NCBI RefSeq assembly: GCF_001704635.1
Contig: NZ_MAXF01000084.1
Location: 52,523 to 116,522, forward strand
Reading direction: 5' to 3'
DNA length: 64,000 nucleotides
Source: Streptomyces sparsogenes
GTDB lineage: Bacteria > Actinomycetota > Actinomycetes > Streptomycetales > Streptomycetaceae
Numbering within the stretch: the first letter of the stretch is position 1; each line of letters opens with the position of its first letter. A program made the translations under genes and the position numbers. The notes beneath the pieces are model-generated. The model saw only the letters and a program-made list of their open reading frames with translations. It was not told where the DNA came from and made no database searches. Shown piece after piece: positions 36,881 through 46,243 of the stretch.

Positions 36881-39277
36881 GTGGCACGCGACGGGAGATG
36901 TGCGCGAGCGGTCGTCGCGACGCTCGTGGCCCTGAGCGCGGTGCTGCTCGCGCCGATGCGACTGCCGGCGGCGGCCGTCCCGGCGTCCGGGGCGGCTCGC
37001 GGGCCCGCTCTGCCGTCGTACGCGGCGGCCGCCCCCTCGTACGGGCCCGCCCTGCCGTCGTACGGGGACTCGCCCCCGGCCCCGTCCGGCCACGGTCCCC
37101 GCGACCGCCCCCGCCACGGTCCCGGCCAGGACACCCGCCAGGGCACGCCCCAAGGCGCGCGCCAAGGCATCAGCCAGGACACCCGCCACGGCATCAGCCA
37201 AGGCCCCCGCCACCGGGGTTCGTACGCCGTGGCCGTCCGGCTGGCGTCGCTGGGCCCCGCCGTGCTGCGGCGCCCGGACGGTGAGCTGACGCTCAGCGGA
37301 ACCGTGGTCAACACCTCGCGGCACCGTGTCACCGGCGCGCGGGTGGGTGTGCGGACCGGGCCGGCGGCGCTCGGCACCCGCAGCGGACTCGCGCTCACGG
37401 CCGGGCGCACCGCCCTCGTCCGCGCCGACGGCGAGGAGATCCCCCACCACACCCACCGGCTCCCCTCCCTCCCGCCCGGCGCCGCCCGCGACTTCCGGCT
37501 GCGGGTGCCGGTGGCGGACCTGCGGCTCGGCGGAGCGGGAGCGTACGGGCTGACGGTGCACGTGGCCCGCGTGGACGGGGCCGTCCTCGGGCTGGCCCGC
37601 ACCTTTCTGCCGGTGTATCCGGACGGTACGGCGTTCGAGCCGCTGCGCACCGCCGTGCTGTGGCCGGTGACCGACACCCCGCACATGGAGGCGCTGACCC
37701 TGCGCACCCCCGGCAGCGTGCGGCCGGTCTTCCGCGACGACGCGCTGGCCGCCGCGTTCGCCGAGGGCGGGCGGCTGCGGCGGCTGGTCGAGACGGGCGC
37801 GCGGCAGCCGGTGACCTGGATGGTGGACCCCGACCTGGTGGCACAGGCGAGGGCGATGGCGGACGGCTACCGGGTCGCCCGCACCCCCGGCGCCACCGAT
37901 CCGCGCCACACCACCGCCGGCCGGGGCGGGCGGGCGGCGGCGGACTGGCTGGCCGCGCTCAAGCGCGCGGTGCGCGGGCGTGACGTCATCGCGCTGCCGT
38001 ACGCGGACCCCGACCTGGCCTCGCTCGCCCGCGCCGGCGACGGCGGCGAGGCGCTGGCCGGGCTGCTGCGCCGGGCGTCCCGGGCGGGCAAGGACGTGGT
38101 GGACCGGGAGCTGCACGTCGACGCCCGCGCGGATGTGGCCTGGCCGGCGGGTGGCGCGGTGGACGCCGGGATCGCCGCCTACGCCGAGCGGCTCGGCCTG
38201 GAGACGGTGCTGGCCTCCGGAGACGGGGTGCGCCGCTCCTCCGGCGCGCTGCTCACCGCCGGTGCCACGGACGACGGCGCGGCCACACTCGGCGCGCGGC
38301 TGACCGCCCTGACGCACGACACGACCATCGCCTCGCTGCTGGCGCGGAGCCGGCCGGGCACCGGCGCGGCGGGCGCGCCGGGCCGGCTGGCGCTGCGGCA
38401 GCGGCTGCTCGCCGAGAGCCTGACGGCCGTGCGGGAGCTGCCGTACGCCCCGCGCGCGCTGGTGGTCGTCCCGCCGCGCCGGATGTCGGCCGGGGCGGCG
38501 CGGGCGCTGGCCGAGGCGGTGTCCGAGGGGCGGAAGGCGGGCTGGCTGGAGCCGTCCCGGCTGGAGGCGGCGGCCCAGGACCCGGAGCCGGGGCAGCTGC
38601 GCGACGCCACCGGCTACCCGGTCGCGCTGCGCGCCTCCGAGCTGCCCGCCCGTACGCTCGCGGCGGTCGCCCGGGACGAGCGGCGGCTGCGCACCCTCTC
38701 GAAGGTGCTGTCCGACCCGGGTGGCACCGCCGCCTCCGCGCACGCCGCGATGGTCCGCGCGCTGTCCACGAGCTGGCGCGGGGACCCGGCGGCGGCGCGC
38801 TCGTACCGGCGCGGCGTGAGCCGCTATCTGTCCGCCTCGATCGACTCGGTGCGGCTGGTGCCCAAATCGACGGTGACGGTCGCCGGGCAGTCCGCGACCA
38901 TCCCGGTCACGGTCGACAACGGGCTCCAGCAGGATCTGACCGGCGTGGAGCTGCGGGTCTCCTCCAGCCGGCCGGAACGCCTCGACGCGGTGGACCGGGC
39001 GGTGGGGGTGCGGGCGTCCAGGGCGGTCAGCCGTACGGTGCGGGTCCGGGTGCGCGCCCATGCCAACGGGCCGGTACGGCTCACCGCCCGGCTCCACACC
39101 AGCGCCGACGGCAAGCCCTGGGGCCGCCCGATCACCTTCACGGCCGAGGTCCGCTCGGTGCCCTCGGGGGCGGTCGCGTTCGTGGCGGGCGGCGTGGGGC
39201 TGATCGCCCTGGCCGCGACCTTCCGGCTGCGCCGCGCGCGGGCGCGGGACGGCGGGGCGCCGGACGCGGGAGGGTGA
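36881..39277 (+). CDS. Large secreted/membrane-anchored protein, DUF6049-like
   Basis: A 798-residue exported protein. The signal peptide is in the first 35 residues (RAVVATLVALSAVLLAPMRL). A low-complexity region then follows, with PSYG and RQG/RHGISQ repeats to about residue 110. Next is a beta-rich domain, a deacetylase/glycosidase-like alpha/beta region (TAVLWPVTDTPHME, VTWMVDPDLVAQARAMADGY, DVIALPYADPDLASLARAG), a C-terminal immunoglobulin-like part, and a final membrane helix (GAVAFVAGGVGLIALAATFR). This layout recalls DUF6049 proteins normally near murJ. GTG 36881 is the likely start. The frame runs upstream into the mreB-like gene without a start worth preferring. Confidence 0.7.
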   Translation: MARDGRCARAVVATLVALSAVLLAPMRLPAAAVPASGAARGPALPSYAAAAPSYGPALPSYGDSPPAPSGHGPRDRPRHGPGQDTRQGTPQGARQGISQDTRHGISQGPRHRGSYAVAVRLASLGPAVLRRPDGELTLSGTVVNTSRHRVTGARVGVRTGPAALGTRSGLALTAGRTALVRADGEEIPHHTHRLPSLPPGAARDFRLRVPVADLRLGGAGAYGLTVHVARVDGAVLGLARTFLPVYPDGTAFEPLRTAVLWPVTDTPHMEALTLRTPGSVRPVFRDDALAAAFAEGGRLRRLVETGARQPVTWMVDPDLVAQARAMADGYRVARTPGATDPRHTTAGRGGRAAADWLAALKRAVRGRDVIALPYADPDLASLARAGDGGEALAGLLRRASRAGKDVVDRELHVDARADVAWPAGGAVDAGIAAYAERLGLETVLASGDGVRRSSGALLTAGATDDGAATLGARLTALTHDTTIASLLARSRPGTGAAGAPGRLALRQRLLAESLTAVRELPYAPRALVVVPPRRMSAGAARALAEAVSEGRKAGWLEPSRLEAAAQDPEPGQLRDATGYPVALRASELPARTLAAVARDERRLRTLSKVLSDPGGTAASAHAAMVRALSTSWRGDPAAARSYRRGVSRYLSASIDSVRLVPKSTVTVAGQSATIPVTVDNGLQQDLTGVELRVSSSRPERLDAVDRAVGVRASRAVSRTVRVRVRAHANGPVRLTARLHTSADGKPWGRPITFTAEVRSVPSGAVAFVAGGVGLIALAATFRLRRARARDGGAPDAGG

Positions 39278-39341
39278 CCAGGGGGTGACGTGGCGGGGCG
39301 CCGGGCGTGCGGGGGTGAGACGGGTTTACGGGCGCGGCAGC

Positions 39342-40670
39342 TCAGAGCCGGTACGCCGTGCCCGCCGGGCTCGCCCCGCGCGTGTCCAGCAACAGCTGCG
39401 CCTTCACGGCCAGGCCCTGGAGGTCATAGGTGCGGTGGTGCTGCAGCAGCACGGTCAGGTCGGCATCGGCCGCCGCCTCGTACAGCGCGTCCGCGCGCGG
39501 CACCGGCCGGCCGAGCACCTGCCACCGCGCCACGAACGGATCGTGGAAACTGACCTGGGCGCCCAGGTCCATCAGCCGCGAGGCGATCTCGCCCGCCGGC
39601 GCGCCCTCCTGGTCGCCCACGTCGGGCTTGTAGCTCACCCCCAGCAGCAGCACCCGGGCGCCGCGCGCCGACTTCCCGTGCTCGTTGAGCAGGGCCGCGC
39701 AGCGGCGGGTGACATAGCCCGGCATCCGCCCGTTGACCTGCTGCGCCAGCTCCACCATGGCCAGCGGGCGGCCGGGGCGGCCGGAGCGGCCGGAGCGGCC
39801 AGGGCGGCCGGGAGGCCCGGGGCGGTCCTCGCGGGACGGCGCGTCGCTTCCCGAGGGGGCGTGGGCCATCGGCACGCCGTGGCCGCCGACGCCTGGCCCC
39901 GGCCGGAAGGCCTGGAAGCCGAAGGGCTTGGTCTCGGCGCAGCGGATCACGTCCCACAGATCGACGCCGAGGTCCCGGCAGAACACCGCCATCTCGTTGA
40001 CCAGGGCGATGTTGACGTGCCGGTAGTTGGTCTCCAGGACCTTGACGGTCTCGGCCTCGCGCGGGCCCCGGGCCCGTACGACCTTCTCGGTGAGCCGGCC
40101 GTAGAAGGCGGCGGCCGCCTCGGTGCAGGCGGGGGTCAGCCCGCCGATGACCTTGGGGGTGTTGGCGTAGCCGTAGGTGCGGTTGCCGGGGTCGAGGCGG
40201 CCGGGGGAGTAGGCGAGGTGGAAGTCGCGCCCGGCCCGCAGCCCGGATCCGTCCTCCAGGATCGGCCGCAGGAATTCCTCGGTGGTGCCGGGGTACACGG
40301 CGGATTCCAGCACGACGGTGGTGTGCGGGCGCAGGTGCGCGGCCAGCGCGCGGGCGGCCTCGCCCACCGCCGCCAGGGCGGCCGTACCGTCCTCGCCGAG
40401 CGGGGTGGGGGCGCAGATCACGGCGGTGTGCACCCGGCCGAGCTGGGTGGGGTCGGTGGTGGTCCGGAAGCCGCCGGCGGCCATCCTGCGCAGGTCGGCG
40501 GCCGTGAGCGCGCCGTCCCAGGCCCCGGAGGGCAGCCTTCCGGCGCGCAGGTCGGCGGCGGCGCGGGGATCGGGGTCGTAGCCGAGGGTGCGGACGCCGA
40601 CGGCGGTGGCGGCCCGGACGAGGGGGATGCCGAGGTGGCCGAGTCCGATGACGGCGAGATCTGCGGGCAT
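39342..40670 (-). CDS. Nucleotide-sugar dehydrogenase homologue lacking the catalytic Cys
   Basis: A 442-residue member of the UDP-glucose/UDP-ManNAc dehydrogenase family. The Rossmann start is LAVIGLGHLGIPLVRAATAV, and family elements include ESAVYPGTTEEFLRPIL and VKVLETNYRHVNIALVNEMA. The active-site motif that normally reads GPGxGGHC(I/L)P reads GPGVGGHGVP, so residue 265 is Gly (GGC at 39876-39878 on the minus strand). The DPxxLxWKA segment that should follow is replaced by a low-complexity insert of GRPGR/GRSGR repeats (about 270-305). Thioester chemistry should be impossible; it may be a pseudoenzyme or be decaying. Confidence 0.82.
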   Translation of the reverse strand: MPADLAVIGLGHLGIPLVRAATAVGVRTLGYDPDPRAAADLRAGRLPSGAWDGALTAADLRRMAAGGFRTTTDPTQLGRVHTAVICAPTPLGEDGTAALAAVGEAARALAAHLRPHTTVVLESAVYPGTTEEFLRPILEDGSGLRAGRDFHLAYSPGRLDPGNRTYGYANTPKVIGGLTPACTEAAAAFYGRLTEKVVRARGPREAETVKVLETNYRHVNIALVNEMAVFCRDLGVDLWDVIRCAETKPFGFQAFRPGPGVGGHGVPMAHAPSGSDAPSREDRPGPPGRPGRSGRSGRPGRPLAMVELAQQVNGRMPGYVTRRCAALLNEHGKSARGARVLLLGVSYKPDVGDQEGAPAGEIASRLMDLGAQVSFHDPFVARWQVLGRPVPRADALYEAAADADLTVLLQHHRTYDLQGLAVKAQLLLDTRGASPAGTAYRL

Positions 40671-40865
40671 GACTTCGTGCCGTCCTTCCCGAGGTGATTT
40701 CGGAGGGCGCGAAATGAGGTGAATGAAGACTAAGCGGAAATATGACTCGTATTCAGTATTGAGGCGGGGTGTTGAGGTGCGGGTGTCGAGACCCCGGGCG
40801 AGGCCCCGGTGCGCGCTCCGGCATGGCGTCACGAGCGGAAAGCCAGGAAAATCAATCAAGAACGT

Positions 40866-40879
40866 GTGATCTCGATCAC
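40866..40879. promoter_or_regulatory. Palindrome upstream of glpD
   Basis: GTGATC-TC-GATCAC lies 26 bp before the glpD start, and TCTCGATCACC is repeated directly 10 bp on. It could be the operator of a glycerol regulator, but no family consensus was matched. The rest of 40671-40905 shows no gene. Confidence 0.4.
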
Positions 40880-40905
40880 CGTCTCGATCACCACGGGAGG
40901 CAGCG

Positions 40906-42612
40906 GTGAGGACACCGACACTGGGGCCGGCCGAGCGCGGCGAGGCGCTGGCCCGGATGGCGGACCAGGAGCTGGACGTGCTGGTCGTGGGCGGCGGGGT
41001 GGTCGGGGCCGGCACCGCCCTGGACGCCGCCACGCGGGGCCTCGCGACCGGCCTGGTGGAGGCGCGGGACTGGGCGGCCGGCACCTCCAGCCGGTCCAGC
41101 AAGCTGATCCACGGCGGCCTGCGCTATCTGGAGATGCTGGATTTCGCCCTCGTACGGGAGGCGCTGAAGGAACGCGGCCTGCTGCTGGAGCGGCTCGCCC
41201 CGCACCTGGTCAAGCCGGTGCCGTTCCTCTACCCGCTCAAGCACCGCGGCTGGGAGCGGCTGTACGCGGGCAGCGGCGTGGCACTGTACGACGGCATGTC
41301 GATCTCCTCCGGGCACGGCCGCGGGCTGCCGGCGCACCGCCATCTGACCCGGCGCGGGGCCCTGCGGGTCGCCCCCTGTCTGCGCAAGGACGCGCTGGTC
41401 GGGGCGTTGCAGTACTACGACGCTCAGGTGGACGACGCGCGCTTCGTCACCACGCTGGTGCGCACCGCCGCCTCGTACGGCGCCCATGTCGCCAACCGGG
41501 CGCGGGTGGTGGGCTTCCTGCGGGAGGGGGAGCGCGTCGTCGGCGCCCGCGTCCACGACCTGGAGCAGGGCGGCGACTTCGAGGTGCGCGCCCGCCAGGT
41601 GGTGAACGCCAGCGGGGTGTGGACGGACGAGACCCAGGCGCTGATCGCGGAGCGGGGCCAGTTCCACGTGCGCGCCTCCAAGGGCATCCACCTGGTCGTG
41701 CCCAAGGACCGCATCCACTCCACGACCGGGCTGATCCTGCGCACCGAGAAGAGCGTGCTGTTCGTCATCCCGTGGGGCAGGCACTGGATCGTCGGCACCA
41801 CCGACACGGACTGGGACCTCGACAAGGCCCACCCCGCCGCCTCCAGCGCCGACATCGACTATCTGCTGGAGCACGTCAACGAGGTGCTCGCGGTGCCGCT
41901 CACCCGCGACGACGTGGAGGGCGTGTACGCCGGGCTGCGCCCGCTGCTGGCCGGCGAGTCGGAGGCGACCAGCAAGCTGTCGCGCGAGCACACGGTCGCG
42001 CATGTGACCCCGGGGCTGGTGGTCGTGGCGGGCGGCAAGTACACCACCTACCGGGTCATGGCCAAGGACGCCACGGACGCGGCGGTGCACGGCCTCGACC
42101 AGCGGGTCGCCCCCTGCGTCACCGAGGAGGTGCCGCTGGCCGGCGCCGTGGGCTACAAGGCGCTGTGGAACGCGCGGGCGCGCATCGCCCAGCGCGCCGG
42201 GTTGCACGTCGCCCGCGTCGAGCACCTGCTGAACCGCTATGGCTCGCTCGCCGAGGAGATCCTGGAGCGGATCGCCGAGGACCCCTCCCTGGGCGAACCG
42301 CTCACGCACGCCGACGACTATCTGCGCGCGGAGATCGTCTACGCCGCCTCCCACGAGGGCGCCCGGCACCTGGACGACGTCCTGACGCGGCGCACCCGCA
42401 TCTCCATCGAGACGTTCGACCGCGGCACCCGCTGCGCCCGCGAGGCCGCCGAGCTGATGGCGCCGGTGCTGGGCTGGGGACAGGAGCAGGTCGACAAGGA
42501 GGTCCAGCACTACGAGAAGCGCGTCGAGGCGGAGCGCGAGTCGCAGCGCCAGCCGGACGACCTGACGGCGGACGCGGCCCGGCTGGGGGCGCCGGACATC
42601 GTCCCGCTCTGA
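40906..42612 (+). CDS. glpD: Aerobic glycerol-3-phosphate dehydrogenase
   Basis: FAD enzyme of 568 residues that oxidises glycerol-3-phosphate to DHAP and feeds electrons to quinone at the membrane. The FAD-binding LDVLVVGGGVVGAGTALDAA comes first, then the SSRSSKLIHGGLRYLEMLDF signature and the ATP-like HWIVGTTDTDWDLD strand, and a C-terminal helical DAO_C domain. GTG 40906 has GGAGG 7 bases before. No glpF or glpK is adjacent. Confidence 0.95.
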   Translation: MRTPTLGPAERGEALARMADQELDVLVVGGGVVGAGTALDAATRGLATGLVEARDWAAGTSSRSSKLIHGGLRYLEMLDFALVREALKERGLLLERLAPHLVKPVPFLYPLKHRGWERLYAGSGVALYDGMSISSGHGRGLPAHRHLTRRGALRVAPCLRKDALVGALQYYDAQVDDARFVTTLVRTAASYGAHVANRARVVGFLREGERVVGARVHDLEQGGDFEVRARQVVNASGVWTDETQALIAERGQFHVRASKGIHLVVPKDRIHSTTGLILRTEKSVLFVIPWGRHWIVGTTDTDWDLDKAHPAASSADIDYLLEHVNEVLAVPLTRDDVEGVYAGLRPLLAGESEATSKLSREHTVAHVTPGLVVVAGGKYTTYRVMAKDATDAAVHGLDQRVAPCVTEEVPLAGAVGYKALWNARARIAQRAGLHVARVEHLLNRYGSLAEEILERIAEDPSLGEPLTHADDYLRAEIVYAASHEGARHLDDVLTRRTRISIETFDRGTRCAREAAELMAPVLGWGQEQVDKEVQHYEKRVEAERESQRQPDDLTADAARLGAPDIVPL

Positions 42613-42637
42613 GGCCCCTCTGAGGCCCCTCTGAGGC
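42609..42637. repeat. 11-bp tandem repeat after glpD
   Basis: CTGAGGCCCCT occurs twice at 42609-42630 and then partly as CTGAGGCC, starting within the glpD stop. It lies in the 54-bp gap to the convergent hydrolase. It resembles slippage rather than a terminator. Confidence 0.6.
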
Positions 42638-42666
42638 CGGGGCGGGTACGGGAGGGGCGCGAGCAG

Positions 42667-43944
42667 TCAGCCCCGGCAGAACTCGGCCGTCAGGAGGCGC
42701 CGCTCCGCGGAGGGGGCCGGGTCGGCGTCGCTGTTGAGGCGGTACGCCAGGACATGGCGGCCGCCGGGGGTGGCGACGACCTGGACGTACGAGCCGTTGA
42801 TCCGGCCGTTGTGGCCCCACAGCGTCACCCCGCAGGACAGCCGCACCGGGAAGAGGCCCATCCCGTACCGCCCGTCCGACGCGGTCGTGTCGCGCATCCG
42901 CCGCAGCGCCGCCGGTGGCAGCAGGCCGCCGCGCAGCAGCGTGCCGTAGAAGCGGGCCAGGTCGTCCAGGGTGGAGACGGCCTCCCCGGCGGCGCCCGCC
43001 GCGGACGGGTCGAGGTCGGTGACATCGCGGAGGCCGGTGACGTCACGGAGGTCGGCGGGGCGGGGGTGGCGGGGGTCGCGGGGGCTGCCGGTGCGGGGGT
43101 CGCCGGGGTGGACGGTGTAGGCGCGGCCGTGCGGGGCGGGGAGGGTGGCGCGGGTGCCGGGGAAGGACGTGCCGCGCAGGGCGAGCGGGCCCAGCACCCG
43201 GCGCTCGGTCTCGGTGGCGTAGGGGCGGCCGGTGACGCGCTCGACGACCAGGCCCAGCAGGACGTAATTGGTGTTGGAGTAGCACCAGCCGGCGCCCGGG
43301 GCGAACCACGGCCGGTGGGCGACGGCGGTGCGCACCAGCCGGCGCGGCGTCAGGCCGGAGCCGGGCGGCGGTCCGGACAGCCGGCGGGCCACCCGCTGGT
43401 CGGCGGCGAAGTCGAACAGGCCGCTGGTGTGGGTGAGAAGCTGCCGGAGGGTGATCTTCCGGCCGTCGTTGCCGTGGCCGCGTACCAGCCCGGGGAGGTA
43501 GGTGTCCACGGTGTCGTCCAGGGCGAGCCTCCGCTCCCCGGCCAGTTGGAGGACCACCGTCGCGACGAAGGTCTTGGTGACGCTGCCCGCGCGGAAACGA
43601 TCGCTTTTGTGAATGCGCCGCCCGGTGCGCAGATCCGCGAACCCGGCCGAGGCGAAGCGCGTCCCGGCGCCGTCCCGGGCGAGCGCGGCGGCGCCCGGCG
43701 CGCCGCCCCCGGCCACCAGTCGCCGTACGGCCGCGCGCAGCTCGTCCTCGGTGTTCCCCCCGCCGGCGCGCGGGGCCGCCGCGGCGACGCCGCGCGTGTG
43801 GGCCGCGCCGGGTGTGGGGGCCGCCGCGCCGGGAGCCGCCGGGGCGCCGCAGCCTGGAACGGCGGCGCCCAGGAGCGCCGCCAGCGCGAGCGCCCGGGCC
43901 GTCACGCGGCCGGGCCACTTCCGCCACCGGGCGCGGATCGGCAT
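42667..43944 (-). CDS. Serine-hydrolase lipoprotein (class C beta-lactamase/DD-peptidase family)
   Basis: A 425-residue exported protein with a lipobox-like ALLGAAVPGCGAP. The beta-lactamase fold has S-x-x-K in FRAGSVTKTFVATVV, Y-x-N in CYSNTNYVLLGLV, and the H-x-G triad-end in TLWGHNGRINGSY. These are typical of the R61-type DD-carboxypeptidase/AmpC superfamily. It should act on wall peptide or an unknown ester outside the cell. ATG 43944 begins MPIRARWRKWPGRVTARALA. It is divergent from the kinase gene. Confidence 0.9.
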   Translation of the reverse strand: MPIRARWRKWPGRVTARALALAALLGAAVPGCGAPAAPGAAAPTPGAAHTRGVAAAAPRAGGGNTEDELRAAVRRLVAGGGAPGAAALARDGAGTRFASAGFADLRTGRRIHKSDRFRAGSVTKTFVATVVLQLAGERRLALDDTVDTYLPGLVRGHGNDGRKITLRQLLTHTSGLFDFAADQRVARRLSGPPPGSGLTPRRLVRTAVAHRPWFAPGAGWCYSNTNYVLLGLVVERVTGRPYATETERRVLGPLALRGTSFPGTRATLPAPHGRAYTVHPGDPRTGSPRDPRHPRPADLRDVTGLRDVTDLDPSAAGAAGEAVSTLDDLARFYGTLLRGGLLPPAALRRMRDTTASDGRYGMGLFPVRLSCGVTLWGHNGRINGSYVQVVATPGGRHVLAYRLNSDADPAPSAERRLLTAEFCRG

Positions 43945-44106
43945 GTCGGAGGGCCTTTCGTCAGGTGGTGGACCCAGATGTTCGCAGGTGTGGCCGAGGT
44001 CGCCACGCCCGGCCCCGGACCCCGGACTTCCACCGGTCCGCGGATGAGAGACAATGGGTGCTCTCCCAGGGTGGGTTCAGGGCGGGTTGATTTGCAGAGG
44101 GGACGC

Positions 44107-46098
44107 ATGTCGGAGGCGGAGCGGACGCAGGGCTCGACCGGACGCCTCCTCGCCGGGCGGTACCGGCTCGGAGAAGTTCTCGGCCAGGGCGGGATGGGCA
44201 CGGTCTGGCGGGCGAGCGACGAGACGTTGGGCCGTACGGTCGCGGTCAAGGAGCTGCGCTTCCCGTCGAGCGTCGACGAGGACGAGAAGAGACGGCTCAT
44301 CACCCGCACGCTGCGCGAGGCGAAAGCGATCGCCCGCATCCGCAGCAACGGCGCGGTCACCGTCTACGACGTGGTCGACGAGGACGACCGTCCCTGGATC
44401 GTCATGGAGCTGATCGAGGGCCGTTCGCTCGCCGATGTCGTACGGGACGACGGCCCGCTGACCCCGCGCCGCGCCGCCGAGGTGGGGCTCGCCGTGCTCG
44501 ACGTGCTGCGCGCCGCCCACCAGGCGGGCATCCTGCACCGCGACGTGAAGCCCTCCAACGTCCTGATCTCCGACGACGGCCGCGTCGTGCTCACCGACTT
44601 CGGCATCGCGCAGGTCGAAGGCGACCCCTCCGTCACCTCCACCGGCATGCTCGTCGGCGCCCCCTCCTACATCTCGCCCGAGCGCGCCCGCGGCCACAAG
44701 CCCGGCCCGCCGGCCGACCTGTGGTCGCTGGGCGGACTGCTGTACGCGGCGGTGGAGGGCGTGCCGCCGTACGACAAGAGCACCGCCATAGCGACGCTCA
44801 CCGCCGTGATGACCGAGCCCGTCGAGCCGCCGAAGAACGCGGGCGCGCTGGAGGAGGTCATCTACGGGCTGCTCACCAAGGACCCCGAGCGGCGGCTCGA
44901 CGACGCCGGCGCGCGGGCGCTGCTGAACCAGGCGCTGGACGCCCCCGACGAGGGGCGGTCGAAGCCCGCGGCCGCCGACGCGACCCGCACCATGTCCCTG
45001 CCGCCCGCCCCGGCCCAGGACGCCCCCGCGGCCTCCGACGCCGCCGCGGAGCGGGTGCGGGGCGCGCTGCGGTCCGTACGGAAAGCCTCGGCGGCGGCCG
45101 CCGCCACCGGATCGGGCGGATCGGGCGGGTCGGCGGCCCCGGCGGGCTCGGCCGCGTCCGGCGCGTCCGGTGCGTCGGGCGCGTCCGGTGCGTCCGGCGG
45201 CAAGAAGTCCTCGTCGTCGGGCGGCAGGCCCGCCAAGGCGGCGACCCCCGCCGCGGGCTCCGAGATCCCGCCCGCCCCGCAGCCGCCGCGCGCCCCGATC
45301 ACGGACGTGGTGCCCAAGCGCACGCTGGTGATCATCGCGGTGGTCGTGGCGCTCGCGGTCCTCGGCACGGTGCTCGCGATCGCGCTGAGCGGCGACGACG
45401 GCGGTGACCAGGGCAAGTCCGGTGACCGGCCGACGGCTTCGGCCGGCGCGGGCGGCGACACCAAGGACTCCGGCGGCCAGTCCGGCCGGTCCCCGGACGC
45501 CCAGACCTCCGGCGAGAAGCCGACGGACGACGCGACCAAGGGCGGCTCCGGAAGCTCGGACAAGGACGAGGACAAGGACGGGAACGGGGACGCCGACGGG
45601 AGCGGCGGCAAGGGCGGTGACGACAGCGGCGGCAAGGGCTCGCTGCCGGGCGGGTACGAGACCGTCAAGAGCTCCGACTTCCCGTTCACCATGGCGATGC
45701 CCAAGGGGTGGAAGGTTCACGCCGGTACCTACGGCGGCAGCAAGATCTACTACGGCGGGCCCGAGGTCCCGCGGATCCAGGTCGACTTCACCGACTCCCC
45801 GAAGTCCGACGCGGCGGCGGAGTGGCGCAAGAGCGAGGGCCAGGTGGGCAGGACCACGCCCGGCTACAGGCTCATCGGCATCGAGTCGGTCAAGTGGCAC
45901 GGCTACCCGACGGTCGCCGACTGGCAGTTCGAGCGCGACAAGGGCGGCAAGCGGGTCCGGGTGCTCAACCGCGGCTTCCGGGTGGACGGCAGCCATGGCT
46001 TCGCCATCATGATCACCTGCGAGAAGAGCAAGTGGGACGACAAGGAGTGCAAGACGCTGCGCGACACGGCGTTCGACACCTTCGACGTCACGGACTGA
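44107..46098 (+). CDS. Transmembrane Ser/Thr protein kinase
   Basis: A 663-residue Hanks-type kinase. The Gly loop is GQGGMGTVW, the ATP lysine is Lys48 in TVAVKELRF, and catalytic HRDVKPSN (Asp146) and DFG (164-166) are intact, so it should be active. A disordered Ala/Ser/Gly juxtamembrane linker runs to about 400, one transmembrane helix (TLVIIAVVVALAVLGTVLAI) follows, and then a Gly/Asp-rich stalk. The extracellular domain contains DFPFTMAMPKGWKVHAGTYG with Cys in ITCEKSKWDDKEC. ATG 44107 has AGAGGGG. It is cotranscribed with the next gene, which has a similar outer domain. Confidence 0.94.
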   Translation: MSEAERTQGSTGRLLAGRYRLGEVLGQGGMGTVWRASDETLGRTVAVKELRFPSSVDEDEKRRLITRTLREAKAIARIRSNGAVTVYDVVDEDDRPWIVMELIEGRSLADVVRDDGPLTPRRAAEVGLAVLDVLRAAHQAGILHRDVKPSNVLISDDGRVVLTDFGIAQVEGDPSVTSTGMLVGAPSYISPERARGHKPGPPADLWSLGGLLYAAVEGVPPYDKSTAIATLTAVMTEPVEPPKNAGALEEVIYGLLTKDPERRLDDAGARALLNQALDAPDEGRSKPAAADATRTMSLPPAPAQDAPAASDAAAERVRGALRSVRKASAAAAATGSGGSGGSAAPAGSAASGASGASGASGASGGKKSSSSGGRPAKAATPAAGSEIPPAPQPPRAPITDVVPKRTLVIIAVVVALAVLGTVLAIALSGDDGGDQGKSGDRPTASAGAGGDTKDSGGQSGRSPDAQTSGEKPTDDATKGGSGSSDKDEDKDGNGDADGSGGKGGDDSGGKGSLPGGYETVKSSDFPFTMAMPKGWKVHAGTYGGSKIYYGGPEVPRIQVDFTDSPKSDAAAEWRKSEGQVGRTTPGYRLIGIESVKWHGYPTVADWQFERDKGGKRVRVLNRGFRVDGSHGFAIMITCEKSKWDDKECKTLRDTAFDTFDVTD

Positions 46099-46243
46099 GC
46101 ACTCCGGTCGGCACGGCGCGCCCCGGGCACGTATCGTGAGAGGCCGTGGACCGTGCGCAGCGGCAAGGGCGGGCAAAACCCCTATGGTTGACGGTGTGGT
46201 GCGGTGCGGATGAGGGTGTGCAGCGCGTGCTCGGGGAGGCGTC

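Noticed and set aside
36068..39097. 1009-codon open frame opposite the MreB-like and DUF6049-like genes
   Set aside because: Antisense shadow; codon bias and motifs support the plus-strand genes.
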